A stretch of 64,000 bases of DNA, taken from Dipteris shenzhenensis. Taxonomy: Eukaryota > Polypodiophyta > Polypodiopsida > Gleicheniales. The translations under genes and the position numbers were made by a program. How positions within the stretch are numbered: position 1 is the stretch's first letter; the number at the start of each line of letters is the position of its first letter. The stretch lies in assembly GCA_047967505.1 (NCBI GenBank), contig CM106540.1; one strand, written 5' to 3'. Below the pieces are notes generated by a model that made no database searches, was not told where the DNA came from, and was given only the letters and a program-made list of their open reading frames with translations. Of this stretch, positions 41,665 through 53,140 are shown piece by piece.

Positions 41665-44110
41665 TCATATCAAAATCTCTATATCTTCTAAACTAAGCAC
41701 ATCAGATTTTTCCATGAATCTGACTTTTTGACTTTCAATAAGCCAATGCACAATGTCCCTTTTCATAATGTTACTGGCTAGTTTCTTGATGTCTGTAGAG
41801 TACTGTTTGAAGCTACTCTCCATCTTTTTAAGCTTCACATATGTACTTTTTAAGGAAAAGTACATATCATGAATTGTGTGGACTCCCATGTATTTCAAAA
41901 GTATCGTCTCCATATTTTCTTCTGAAATGTCATCCTCCTGAGGGCATAATAACAAAACAAGTGACAATATATTAACAAATTCGAAGCAAATGATTTAAAT
42001 AATCAAGTCTAATGTAAAAGGCTGTTACATACTCTTTTATACTCGCTTGAATCATAGTTACATCCATGTCTGTACCTTGAATATCTTTTAAGTTCTAATT
42101 CAAATAAAAAATTGAGATTAAAATCAAGGTATAAAGACTTCAAATCATAGAAAATAAATTCTAAATATAAGAATACCTTGCATCTCTTTCCTTGGGATTT
42201 ATCACTTCTTTGCACAGTCTTCTGTTCTAAGTGATCTCTCATTTTTTCACTCACCTATGAATGATAAACAACAAGTAGTGTTAATGCCATCGGAAAGAAT
42301 TATGTAAAGAATACAAGCATACAAAGTACTTGCTTTACTTTTAAAGGGTATTGCATAAACGAAAACCTTTACCTTTCTCTTTCGTTCACTTTTTCTAGAC
42401 ATTTAATTCGTAGAATTAATCACATTTCATATTGGATCCTAAAAATATGACAAAATTAAATTAAAACTTGTCTAAAAAGAAGATGTTGATAGATGTGACA
42501 TTATAAATACACAATCAAATCAAAGAAAATAGCTTCAATCATAAGCATATCTAAAAGATAAAGGCAATTCATACCTTATCTTCATTTGTAGTGATGTCAC
42601 CATGAAGCATCTTAGAAAATGTCATCTCATTCATATCAGCATTCGCTTCACCATAAGAATCCTGATATAAAATATTCAAGATAGATGAATTGTGAATAAC
42701 TGAATGGTTAATAATACTTTTTCAAAATAGAAGACAACTCATGATTGAAACTTACACACCTGATCAGAGTGATAATACTCAAACCCTTCGAATCTCTTCG
42801 CCATGAACTTATCTATCTACACAAAAGAACATATAATTTTATTAAAGAAAACATTTTATATTCTTTATAAAATAAAAAACATATCTTTTATTGGAAAAGC
42901 TTCAACAACCTCAGATGTTGGACATCCTTGTCCATAAAATTCTCCTCCAATAGAAACTGAATTTCCAATAGACTGCCAATGAATTAAATAATCCAAGTAA
43001 GATGTCACATAAATTACACGAATAAGTATAATTTTTTACTAAAAGTAGAGAACCATTCAAGGTATTAATATAAACATACCTTCTCTGAAATTGGATTACA
43101 TGGAGACTCGTCAATACAAGGAGTAGTTGCTTGAGGCTCCATATTTCTCTAGAAAGTTTCAAATAGACATACAAAATTTTATTAAACTCTTATATATCAT
43201 TTTGAAATCCAAAGGAATGAGAATTTAGTTCAATTGGTATACGATATTCTTAATTTTTCTTGAAAAAACATATCTTTCAAATGCGTCAACAGCCTGAGAT
43301 GTTGAATATCCCTATTCATGAAATTTCCCTCTAATAGAAATAGAATCTCCAATAGACTGCTAAAGAGTTAAATAATCCAAGTAAGAAGTGACACAAATTA
43401 TGCAAATAAATACAAATTTTTACTTCATGCTAGAGAACCATTAAATGTATTGAACATACCTTCTTTGAAATTGAATTATGTGGAGACTTGTCAATATAAG
43501 GACTAGTTGCTTCAAGCTCTAGATTTCTCTGAACTTTGCTCATTTCGTCCTTTGAAACACAGTAGAATACATTGACTAGATCATATCTATATTACAAATA
43601 TACAATTTTATAAAATATCACAAAATTGAAAGGCCAACTCACATTATGTACAAGGGTCCTCTTCTTCGAGTATTTCCCACTAGACTGCTTTGAGGAGATC
43701 CACTACCTGTATATATCTTCCTCTTTCCAGCTATGTTCAACTCCACTAAACTTTAGAGGCACTATTTCATGATGACGCTCATGGATGATGCCTTTAATAT
43801 GCTGTTGTTCTTCCTTTTTATGCCGTAGATCTATAACAGTCTCTATTCCCTCGAACCACCTTCGTACACAATGGTAGTTTTCTAACAATAGAGAATGTTG
43901 ATCTCTAAAGCACTTTTCTAGGAGCTCTTTCCCACATAGCTTGTTCTTATCCCTACTATTCATTTTGGGTGGTTTAAACACCTCATCATATGTAGGTGTA
44001 AAACTTGCCCCTGAGATCAGAGGAACAGAAACTTGAGATTTATCTTGCAAAGAGAGATGCTCCTTGTTCTCTTTGAAGGACACATCCTTTGATGCATCTC
44101 CCATAGGCAT
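41665..44110 (-). CDS. spliced accessory gene of the CACTA element, unknown function
   Basis: At least nine short blocks on the minus strand read as exons bounded by GT donors. They run: 44110-43707 (MPMGDASKDVSF to WKEEDIYR, donor GTAGTG); 43679-43643 (SGKYSKKRTLVHN, donor GTGAGT); 43549-43460 (MSKVQRNLELEATSPYIDKS, donor GTATGT); about 42970-42908 (SIGNSVSIGGEF); about 42826-42767 (FMAKRFEGFEYYHSDQ); about 42662-42575 (NADMNEMTFSKMLHGDITTN); about 42402-42372 (MSRKSERKRK); about 42256-42178 (EKMRDHLEQKTVQRSDK); about 42090-42030; and 41943-41665. The first two joins keep frame. The product would be charged, with basic patches that could be nuclear signals, and no known domain. Its place next to a TNP2-type transposase suggests a TnpA-like DNA-binding role; that is inference. 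Some 5' exon bounds are uncertain. Confidence 0.45.
42908..43549 (-). repeat. tandem duplication of two exons and their introns
   Basis: 42908-43150 and about 43280-43549 are similar with an offset of 380-384 bases. One copy reads RNMEPQATTPCIDESPCNPI and SIGNSVSIGGEFYGQG. The other reads RNLELEATSPYIDKSPHNSI and SIGDSISIRGKFHE followed by a stop. The flanking intron DNA (AATAATCCAAGTAAGA.GT) is duplicated too. Confidence 0.75.
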
Positions 44111-44124
44111 TTTCCCTATATAAA

Positions 44125-44960
44125 AAACATACATGCCATAAATTCAGCCCCCTCTCTCATATCCAAATGCAAAAACATACATGCCATAAATTCAGCCCCC
44201 CCTCTTACATCCAAAGGCAAAAACATAAATGCCAGAAATTCAGCCACCTTCTTTCTCTAAGTGCATAACATACGTGCCATAAAGTCAGCCACATGCATTC
44301 TCCAAATGGAAAACACACATGCCATAAATTAAACCCCCTTCTCCCATAAATCCAGCACCCTCCCTTACATCCAAATGCATAAACATACATGCCATAAATT
44401 TAGCCTCTTGCTCCCATAAATTTAGCCCCCTCCCTTACATCCAAAGGCAAAAACATACATGATATAAATTCAGCCACCTAGATTCTCCAAGTGCATAACA
44501 TACATGCTTACAAATCAGCCCCTTCTTTCTCTAAATGCAATGAATATAGCCCATAAATTCATAAAACAGTTCTCTTCACCCAAAAATTCAGCCTTCTCCC
44601 TTAAATCCAAACTCAATCCAAATGCGTAAATTCAGCCTTCTCCCTTAAATCCAAATGCATAAATTCAGCCCCCTCCCTTACATCCAAAAGCATAAACATA
44701 CATGCCGTAAATTCAGCCCCCTTCTCCCATATATTCAACCCCCTGCCTTACATCTAAAGGCAAAAACATACATGCTATAAATTCAACCACCTTTTTTCTC
44801 CAAATGCATAACATACATGCTTACAAAATCAGCCCGTTCTTTCTCTAAATGCAGTGAATACATGCCATGCATTCATCAACCACGTAGCACCTTCTCTATA
44901 TGTTTAACCCCTTCTTTCTCCAAATGCATAACACAAATCCAACAAAAAATGGCATACCTT
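44125..44960. repeat. minisatellite with ~46-70-base units
   Basis: The core AACATACATGCCATAAATTCAG, then CCCCC, then TTACATCCAAAGGCAAA, recurs more than ten times with variation, starting directly upstream of the accessory gene's first exon. Minus-strand frames through it are Trp/Cys/Leu low-complexity readings and not proteins. Confidence 0.85.
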
Positions 44961-45013
44961 TAATTGAACTAACCATGGAATCCATGAGTCCAAGGAAACT
45001 TGCATCTTTACTC

Positions 45014-45107
45014 ATCATTTGGTGAGCATATTGTATCAAGATAAGACTTTAGAGGCACTATCATTTGGTGAGCATATTGTATCAAGATAAGACTTCAATA
45101 AAACAAT
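45014..45107. repeat. 47-bp tandem duplication
   Basis: TCATTTGGTGAGCATATTG and the rest of a 47-base unit occur at 45014 and again at 45061, near the 3' end of the transposase frame. Confidence 0.9.
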
Positions 45108-48100
45108 ATCATTCTCCTCTAGCCAAGGAGGAATACATCCAATGCAACCAAGCTGGATTAAACGTGTTCTCAATCCTAAATCTTTTGTCTCATATGCAAT
45201 GATACCACCTCCATGCTGTAGAGGAATAAACTTATGCAATAAAGAACTAATTGGCCTTATACAATTCTAGGTGTATGGCAAATATGCATTTTATAGGACA
45301 CTCATGCCAGTGGTGCCATCAACATCTAATCTTTCATATCCTCTTTCAACAACAATGCGTTGCCTATAGTAGTGTGCTCCAAAGAATAGTTGCATGTCAC
45401 CATTATGCTGAAAGGAAAAAAATGATGCTATACATGCTTTCCAGTGTCCCACACTAGAGACTAATGTTGCATCCTCTTCAGACTTTACGATAACCTTATC
45501 TTCAATCTTATAAACCTCACCCTTAAACATAATTTTCTTGTATTTCGTTACTCTCTCAATCCCGAATTGAAGATTTTGCTCTACATACCTTCTTTCCTCA
45601 CTTGTTACGTATCTAACTTTTGGCTTCTTTCTTGCTATCACAATACCCTTTTGGCCAATGACTCTTTGGCAAGGATAGTCTTTCGCATGCAATGTAGCTA
45701 AACTCCATAAATGTTTCGCTTTTTCAATGGATGATACATGTATTAATCCTAATGAATGCCATTGAGGACAGTCATAACATCCATGTCTGTCCACTAAATA
45801 TCCATCTGGGACTGAAAGAACTCCATGAAAATCTTTCAACATCCTTTGATGAGGAAACAACCTATCAGCATCTTCTTGAATATGTAGAAAGACCTTCTTG
45901 AATATGTAGAAAGACCCATGTGAAAAATCTCGTTCGATGATAGTTTGCATATGAAATCTCATTGTCTTTATTGCTTGTTTTGATGCTAGCATATGTTGAG
46001 ACCATACGCTCATATATGTAGCACCAAAACCCATCGTGGCTACCATGTCACAAAATATCATCAAGAAATTCTTCGAAACCTGCAACATGCTCTAATGGAG
46101 CTGAGTTTCTTCCAATCCACTCTTCTGATCTCTCTCTCCAAGAAGCAAGCAATACCCTCAGAGTGTTTATGTCTTCTTGAGACCAGCTGTTACTTCTAGT
46201 ATAGTTATAAAAGGCATGAGCAATATCTATGATCAAGAGACCCAAATCATAGAATTTCTTAGGAATACCTTGGACTTCACTCAGGACATAAGGAAGACAC
46301 CATTGTACAAACTTTTGAGTTTCCTCTGCCTTGTAACTCTCAAAATACTTGCTAGGAAACCTTGGCCATCGACCATATCGAATGGAATAAGGTGTGGCCA
46401 ATGTCATTCTATGAGTTGCTTCATCGATTTCTTTCTTCACTCTATTATCGATATCTCTCATTAAAGAGCTCATGTACTTTGAAAACATATTCAATGCTAG
46501 TATGTGCATACAATCGTACACAAGATCAAGAGATAAGTCGAACCCATAAAGATCATATAATCTCCATAGACATGATCTACCTGAAAGACCAGCCTCTTTG
46601 AGAATGTCTTCACGTTGTGTTTGAGTGCTTGCTCGCTCTGCAAGAAGCAAGTCTCTCAACATATCTTTTGTGGACCTCTTGGCTGGAGCATATCTGAATT
46701 GGAATCTATTTTGGTCATAAAGGTATCGACTCGATCCTTCACATTCTAAAGTAGCTGTAGGTTTGTCTCTACGACAAAAAGCTTGGCCACCATCTTTAAA
46801 AGCTCCAATCTTACATTGAGCTAGATGATCACCAGTCACCATCATAAGCATAGCACGTGCTTTGAAGGTTTGGGAAAAAGAGCTATCATGCCCAAAAATT
46901 AAAGGCATTGGATAATTGAAATCTATATCAATTCCATGTATGAACAAACTTTCTAATTCATCTATCAAAGGTTTCATAAAAACATGAAAGAGTTTGCTTG
47001 AGCTTCCTATAATTTTTTTGCAACTAAATGGAATAAACAAGACTGGTATTGCTCCAATTATGGACTTCTTTCCACAATTGAGAACCTTTATCTCGACGAC
47101 GCCACAATTCTTTTGGGTTGTTCTTGATGTCTAGAACCCATCCCAGTGCAATAAGAGAGCAAAATTGTGTGGATCTCCCTGTATATGTAAACAAAGACAC
47201 ATTTAGAGTACAACATTACGTGGAATCCTCGAACATAAATTAATTAGAGACCACACATAGTATATATGTAAAAAATTTACCTTATAGAGTCTTTGGGGAC
47301 CTTGTATCAAAGCTCGACAAGCCTTGCAAACAAATTTGTAAATTTTCTCACGTTCTTTCCAACCCTCCAAAAGTGCTTCCGATTTGAGTGAAGATGGCCA
47401 TGCTGTATAAGCTTGTTTGCAATACCCCTTCTCACATACCAATGGCAACTCAAACTCCAATTCTTGATCCCAAAACTCTTTAACACTTTTACATTTACTA
47501 CCATCCCAAAACTCATCAATTCTAATATTTTCATTAGAATTGTTCGATACCGACCATTTGTCTTTATTTCGCCACATTTCCAATAATTCGTGGCATAAAG
47601 ATCTACTTTTAGTAAGTAGTTTCAATTGTTCACCAATCGAAATGTAGTCAAAACAGAACATTTCCTTTCTAGGCACTGCACATTTCTCACACTTCTCACA
47701 ACATGTTAAACAATCACGCTTTAATTTTGTCTTTCCAGTGACATTTCTATTACATTGGCATTCAACAGTGTTACCACTATAAGCGTCCTCTTTGCTTGGT
47801 AGATAGAGTATTGGAGCATGTATGGAATCCTCTTTTCCTTGATATATTCTATATCTCTTTGATTCAACCATTCCAAGCCTTGTCAACATAGTAGTTAATT
47901 GCTCCCAACATGTGGGAATAGTTATTCCATTTAGACTTCCATCCCATGTTTCTGGAAGTTGGACCAATAGTTTACTCAGACTTGATCTTTTTGCGCCTTC
48001 ATGTGTTGTAGACCTAGGACCACCCATATCTCCAAATAGAATTTTAAGCATACTATCTTGAAACTCCACTGAAGCTTGATGTCCATCCTAAACAGCTTGC

Positions 48101-48642
48101 AACTCAATCAATCTTTGTATGATTTTATCAGCGAGAGATAAATCGCTATCTTATCCTAAAGCATCCATGTTATCCTCTTCATCATCCAACCTATCCTGTT
48201 CATGCATATTAGTAAATTCATCGTTCCCTTCCATCTGATGCATAGGCTCATTGTTCTCCTCTTCTTCAGGTCGAGAAAAGCTAAAGTGTGGAGCATGCAA
48301 ACCAAGATTTTTTGCAATAGTTTCAAATCGCTCATCAACTTGTATATGCCTTGCATAAGTTGACGGAGCGACCAAGCGGCCACCATGGTAATAAGTTTCA
48401 CATCTACACCATACCTGCCTCCGTCAATTAGATGATTCAATGAGTTCTTCATTCACTACAGTATCATTGTCAATAGAGTTCTCCTCATTCACATTCCTCA
48501 AAATTGATGCATGTAAGTTTCCAATGGAGTCTTGTTGCAAATGCACATAATACGTCCTCCGGCTCACATCTTGATAGCCAAGAGGCGAATGCCTACACCT
48601 ATAATTGTATCTACATCTCCGTAGGCTATCATCTGTTGCCAT
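45036..48642 (-). pseudogene. CACTA (En/Spm) transposase, TNP2 type, broken frame
   Basis: The transposase cuts the element at its ends. Coding order on the minus strand: an N-terminal Cys/His-rich piece (48642-48424: YRCRHSPLGYQDVSRRTYYVH), an acidic piece (48375-48151), a Cys-rich middle (48069-47203) and the TNP2 core. The core runs from about 47130 (WDGF, VEIKVLNCGKKSIIGAIPV), through 47040-46048 (MLMMVTGDHLAQCKIG, CRRDKP, RSCLWRLYDLYGFDLSLDLV, YDCMHILALNMFSKYM) and on to 46088-45291. The tail is 45239-45036. Some breaks may be introns, but stops and shifts between 47203 and 47040 and near 46070 suggest decay. The TNP2 signature is unmistakable. A 22-base tandem duplication (45871-45915) adds another lesion. 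Confidence 0.85.
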
Positions 48643-48719
48643 CTGGAATAAGGCACATGAAATTATAAATAAAACGCCCTAGAGAACAAACACTTACATA
48701 AGCTCAACAAAGTCCATCA

Positions 48720-49690
48720 CAAGCATAGAGACATAGCATTTATAAACGTGTATAAACACATTTAAAATAAAAACACATAGAAGCATAAATAGAAGCATAA
48801 AGATTTTAAACATGAGCTTTATATTATACATTTAAAAACAAAAGCATTCTAACAATCGTAGAATTAAACATGAGCTTTATATTTATATACACTTTAAAAC
48901 TAAATTTGTTCCAATCTACTCTTTTGATCTTAGCATACATGCCTATTTTAAAATTACTTTAAAATTAAGGAAAAGTAAAGGCATGCATGTAATTGCAAAG
49001 GTTTACTTTAGCATGATAGGCATAGAAGCATAGGCATGCCTACACATAAGCATAATTTCCAAACAAGCATAGGCATATAGGCATTCACATTGGCATATAG
49101 ACATATAGAAGCATTGAGACAGGCATACATAAACATAGATGCATAGACATATATAAACTTAAATCATAGGCATTAAGCATAAAGAAGGCATCCATAAACA
49201 TTTAAAGAGTAGATCCATAAAGCATAAAGCATAAAACAGGCATACATAAACATAGATGCATAGACATAGACATTCACATAAAGCATTCATTAAATAGGCA
49301 TAGAAGCATAGACTAAAGAAGCATAGGCAAATAGGCATTCACATAAAGCATAAACTTAATAGGCATTCACATAAAGCATATACTAGCATTCACATAAAGC
49401 ATGTAGCTCTAGACATAAGCAAGCGTAGAGTAGCGCATATAGAAACATAGGCAAGTGTAGAAGTATAGGCATAGGCACGCATAGAAGCATAAGGCATAAA
49501 CATCAAGCATAAAATAAGGCACGCAATGGCATTCATTAAATAGAAACATAAAGATATAGAAGCCTATAGAAATATAGAAACATAAAGCAAAGATATAGAA
49601 GCATATAGAATTATATAAATATAGAAGAATAAAAATGTACAAGCATATTATAGAAATATAGAAGCATAGACATAGGCAAAACATGCTTAG
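48720..49690. repeat. AT-rich minisatellite built on CATA/GCATA words
   Basis: Words such as CATAGAAGCATAGGCATA, ACATAAAGCATA and AGGCATTCACATAAAGCATA recur throughout almost a kilobase. There is no fixed period. The Cys/Phe/Tyr-rich minus-strand frame at 49409-49684 is a reading of the repeat. It lies between the transposase N-terminus and the element's end. Confidence 0.8.
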
Positions 49691-50307
49691 GCATATACAA
49701 ATTTATGGCAACATCTTTGACAGGATTTGTGGCATGGGAGGCATATATATTAAGAGATAGGATTACTTTAGGATAGAAAATGGGGGTTAATGCTGGAACA
49801 TTCCTTGGTAAATGGATCGAATTAGTACCTGGAAATTGCTGCCCAAGGTGAGCTAACCGCGTCGCAATCGACCTATTGAGAGTTGACCTGAGAATGTACC
49901 CTAATGCTTCGATCCTCCCAATGTTTATGTCGCAATCCTCTTGGGAGCTGCAGCTGCTCATAGAGTCATGGGCAACGGGCTCTCCTCCTTATGTTACTAT
50001 GCCCGCGAGCTGCTTCGAATGGTGCGCTAGTACACATGTATAGACCCTTTTATTGTCGGGTGAACGGAACTGGCTTGGGCACAGTGTAGTGTAGTTGCTG
50101 GCCGACCAGACAAAAAATGACACCAAAAAATCAGAGCTGCTGGGCCGCCATGCAAATATACAAGCTAATATGGTGCAGCGCTTGCAGCAGCAGCAAACGT
50201 GGGTTGCTGATGTACAGCGCCTGCGCACTAGCTAGGGAAGGGACAAATAGGTACAAAGCAAGGTGCAGGCTGCAAGTACAAGGCAAGAGTATTGCAAGCC
50301 TGCATGG
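49691..50307 (-). other. 5' subterminal region of the CACTA element
   Basis: The frame 49961-49611 starts MSSCSSQEDCDINIGRIEAL and may be a non-conserved leader exon; I see no family. The segment 50150-50307 carries repeated CTTGCAG/CTGCAAG-type words, as in the subterminal transposase-binding repeats of CACTA elements. Confidence 0.35.
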
Positions 50308-50319
50308 TTTCTGGTAGTG
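50308..50319 (-). repeat. CACTA terminal inverted repeat (right end)
   Basis: On the minus strand this reads CACTACCAGAAA, the classical CACTA terminus, correctly placed upstream of the transposase. The matching opposite end was not found at 39-42 kb, so the element may be truncated or its other end diverged. Confidence 0.7.
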
Positions 50320-50454
50320 AGAATCATGATACAAGCTAGCGGTCTCCACTGAATCAATATGTATGACTTTGGCGTGCTCTGTTCCGTTGAGGAGCCATTT
50401 GAAGGAAGGAGGAAATATTTTGGGGGGATTTTTTTCCCCAAAATGTAACTTTGG

Positions 50455-50700
50455 CACCTTCCCCTTTAACCCAAGCACCATTTGTCTAAACCCTTTAACC
50501 AAGTACCATTAAACAAAATACTTTAACCCTTCCCCTTTGCCCCTTACCATTAAACAAACCCTTTAACCCTTCCCCTTTACCCCTTTAAGCCTTCCCCCTC
50601 AACCCAAGTACTATTAAACAAACCCTTTAACCCTTTGCCTTTACCCCTTTAACCCTTCCCCTTCAACCCAAGTACCATCAAACAAAACCCTTCGAAGATC
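50455..50700. repeat. minisatellite with CCCTTTAACCC-type units
   Basis: Units combining AAACCCTTTAACCC, TTCCCCTTTACCCC and CAACCCAAGTACCATTAAACA repeat about four times with small changes. The words recall plant telomere repeats (CCCTAAA) but the order is different. Confidence 0.8.
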
Positions 50701-51500
50701 TTACTCAATGGTATATCGGTTCAATGGTTTGAGCCTTCAAAATTCCCATGGAATAGTTTTGCCAAGGTGGCACATCAAGCCTGGAACCTAGGAGAACAAG
50801 TTGCCTGATGAGGGCTAGGTCCATGGTTGGGGCATATGATTTGGATCCGGTGGTTGTAATTGCTACATAGGGATGAGAACATGCTAAAAGCTAAGAGTTG
50901 ACAGGAAGTGAGAGTGTCTACAGTAGGGGTAGCTAAGACTATTATGGAGCGAAGGGGAAGGAAGTAGAGAGGTTGCGAGGGGAGAGCAAGCAGTGAGAGT
51001 GACTACAACAGAAGGGAGCGGCTTGAGGGGGCAAAAAGAAGAAGGCAGGGGGGAGGATGGGGTTGGGAGTATTGCTCTAAGTGTATTATCTTGCATCTAG
51101 ATTTAGCATTTAGTCAAGCATTTCAGTTGCCATCATGGTAGGCAAATCTTTAAATCCATAGCTTTAAATTACTCCTCGACTGTTCCACATCCAAATCTTC
51201 ATCCCAGATGAATATGTATTCAAAAGGTGCAACAACGTTAGGATGGAGAAATGTTTTTGCAATCCACCTAAAATCACAAATCGAATGCATTTATAAGCTC
51301 AAAATGTCCAATATTCTCAAAAGCTTGTGGATGTGACTGATTCAAAATAGGATTTATAGTTTAACCAAAATAAGCAACGCAAATCACAATGAACAATGAC
51401 AATGTGCCAGTTATCACCACATGTCATGCCCCTCCAATAGGGAAACTCAATGAATATTGATTTTAATTCATTGTCACAGTTCATGCAGGACTTACCTTCA
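50701..51500. other. no gene recognised; purine-rich patch
   Basis: 50930-51060 is purine-rich on the plus strand (GGGGAGAGCAAGCAGTGAGAG, GGCAGGGGGGAGG), similar in style to the 5' UTR of the LINE at 22 kb read in reverse. It could be a LINE 5' scrap. Nothing else is recognised. Confidence 0.35.
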
Positions 51501-52360
51501 TGTCACAGATCCATACACCCATATTTCCCTTGCATAGACCCACCAAAATGTGGGATCATTCGATAAGTTCATGTATCGCAACTTCCTATTGCATGCATCC
51601 ACCATAAGTCCATGTATCCCTCCCATGCATGTGTGGGATCATTTAATAAGGTCATGGATCCCTTCCTTGCATGCATTCACCGTAGTAGGATCATTTGATA
51701 AGATCTTTTGATAAGTTCATGCACCCACCATGTAGTAGAATCATTTGTTGAGTTGCATGTATTCCTTCGTTGCATGCATACACCCATCAAAATAGGGGAT
51801 CATTCATTTTGCATCTCGTTGTGCACTTGTTCGAACTGTAGCCCTACGAACATGAGCAATGGGTTCAATTACTCGATGGCATATATCTTCATCATGTGGT
51901 CCGTTAGAGAAATCTTCATCTCCTGGCACATCCCCAGCTACGATAAGCATTTTGTGCAAAATGCAGCATGTCACTATACTCCTTGTGACCAACTTGGGCT
52001 TCGGGTTTAGAAAGTTCTTATTGAGGTATTGCCATGTTACCTATCTAGACACAAATTATTTCACTTGCATAGACCCACAACAATGTGGGATCATTTGATA
52101 AGTTGTTGTATCCCTTCCATGCATTCATCCACCATAGTGGGATTATTTGATAAGTTCACCAAGCGTCCCTTCATTGCATGCATTCACCATGATGGAATCA
52201 TTTGATAAGCTCTTTTGATAAGTTCATGCATCCACCATAGCGGAATCATTTGTCAAGTTGCATGTATTCCTTCCTAGCATGCATACACCCATCAAAAGGG
52301 GGGATCCTTCAACAAAGTCATGTGGGGTGACTTGATAAGATCACTGACTGCCCCAAATTG
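51501..52360. repeat. duplicated block rich in ATCATTTGATAAGTTCATG words
   Basis: The word GGATCATTTGATAAGTTCATG and variants recur many times at 51550-51800 and again at 52080-52350, interspersed with CATGCATTCACCATAGTGG. The two zones are copies of one another with an offset near 500 bases, and the transposase scraps next to them repeat with the same order. Confidence 0.75.
51790..52030 (-). pseudogene. PIF/Harbinger transposase C-terminal scrap (copy 1)
   Basis: The minus strand reads ARSIV-like TRSIVTCCILHKMLI then AGDVPGDED, the end of the DDE_Tnp_4 domain, where family members have A..I..CC.LHN. The nucleotide sequence 51966-52030 matches 52436-52500 closely, so this is a diverged copy of the C-terminal end of the longer relic below. 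Confidence 0.6.
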
Positions 52361-52390
52361 GGACCATTCAAATAGTTCAGTCGATGAGTT

Positions 52391-53140
52391 CTATTCAATT
52401 TGTTTCATTTGATAACAGATTGTGTAATTTATGCAACATGCCACTATACTCCTTGCAACCAACTTGGGCTTCAAATTTAGGAAGTTCTTATTGAGATAAT
52501 GCCATTGGCCTTTCAATCGACCAAATGCACACTCCACAACAATGTAGGTAGAGGATAGATAGATTTTGAACTTGCATTGTAGGTCTATGCTAGGGGTATC
52601 ATATGGAGTGATGAACCATGGTCTAAGTACATATACACCATCTCCAAGGATGTACTCCTGAATGCGAAAAGCACCATCAACAAAATCAATACCATCTAGC
52701 AACATGTCTCACATAATAGCCAAGCAAAAGGAGTAGTTCTTAAAAATACGGACACCGATGCTAGAGCCAAGCCACCATGCAAGAACATTCAAAGACCTCA
52801 TCTCACTAACCACAATGGACTACAAGCACATGGAGAACCGCTCATTGTGATCATACTAATATGGACCTCTCTCCCCACCAGGACACTCAATGTGTTTATG
52901 GAAAACCTAGTTGTTGTTGGAACCCTTGCATATCTTGAGCCCAAGCATCTAAAGTCATTGGCCTGCAATGAGGTGGAGTGATGTGAAAGAAGTGCAGTGT
53001 GACAAACTTATGGGTGCACTTGGTAATGGTGGACTTGTCTAGCTCGAAGTGATCACTTAGCTCCACCATTTGGTAACAACTAGCAAGATGTAGCAATCCC
53101 ACATCCACTTGCTTCTCTGCAGATATCACTTATGGATGCA
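52391..53140 (-). pseudogene. PIF/Harbinger transposase (copy 2)
   Basis: Minus strand. 53129-52896 reads the N-terminal helix region (VDVGLLHLASCYQMVELSDHF, then a helix-turn-helix-like STITKCTHKFV). 52705-52391 gives the DDE_Tnp_4 C-terminal core: GDGVYVLRPWFITPY, a lost loop, VVECAFGRLKGQW with the third acidic residue, and ARSIVACCI. The middle of the catalytic domain (52706-52895) is badly decayed. PIF/Harbinger elements cut and paste into three-base targets; no ends were identified. Confidence 0.75.

Noticed and set aside
44125-44960. Regularly spaced repeats resembling a CRISPR array
   Set aside because: Units vary in length and sequence, have no unique spacers, and lie in plant transposon DNA.
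49409-49684. Cys/Phe/Tyr-rich frame that looks like a membrane peptide
   Set aside because: It is a reading of the CATA/GCATA minisatellite.
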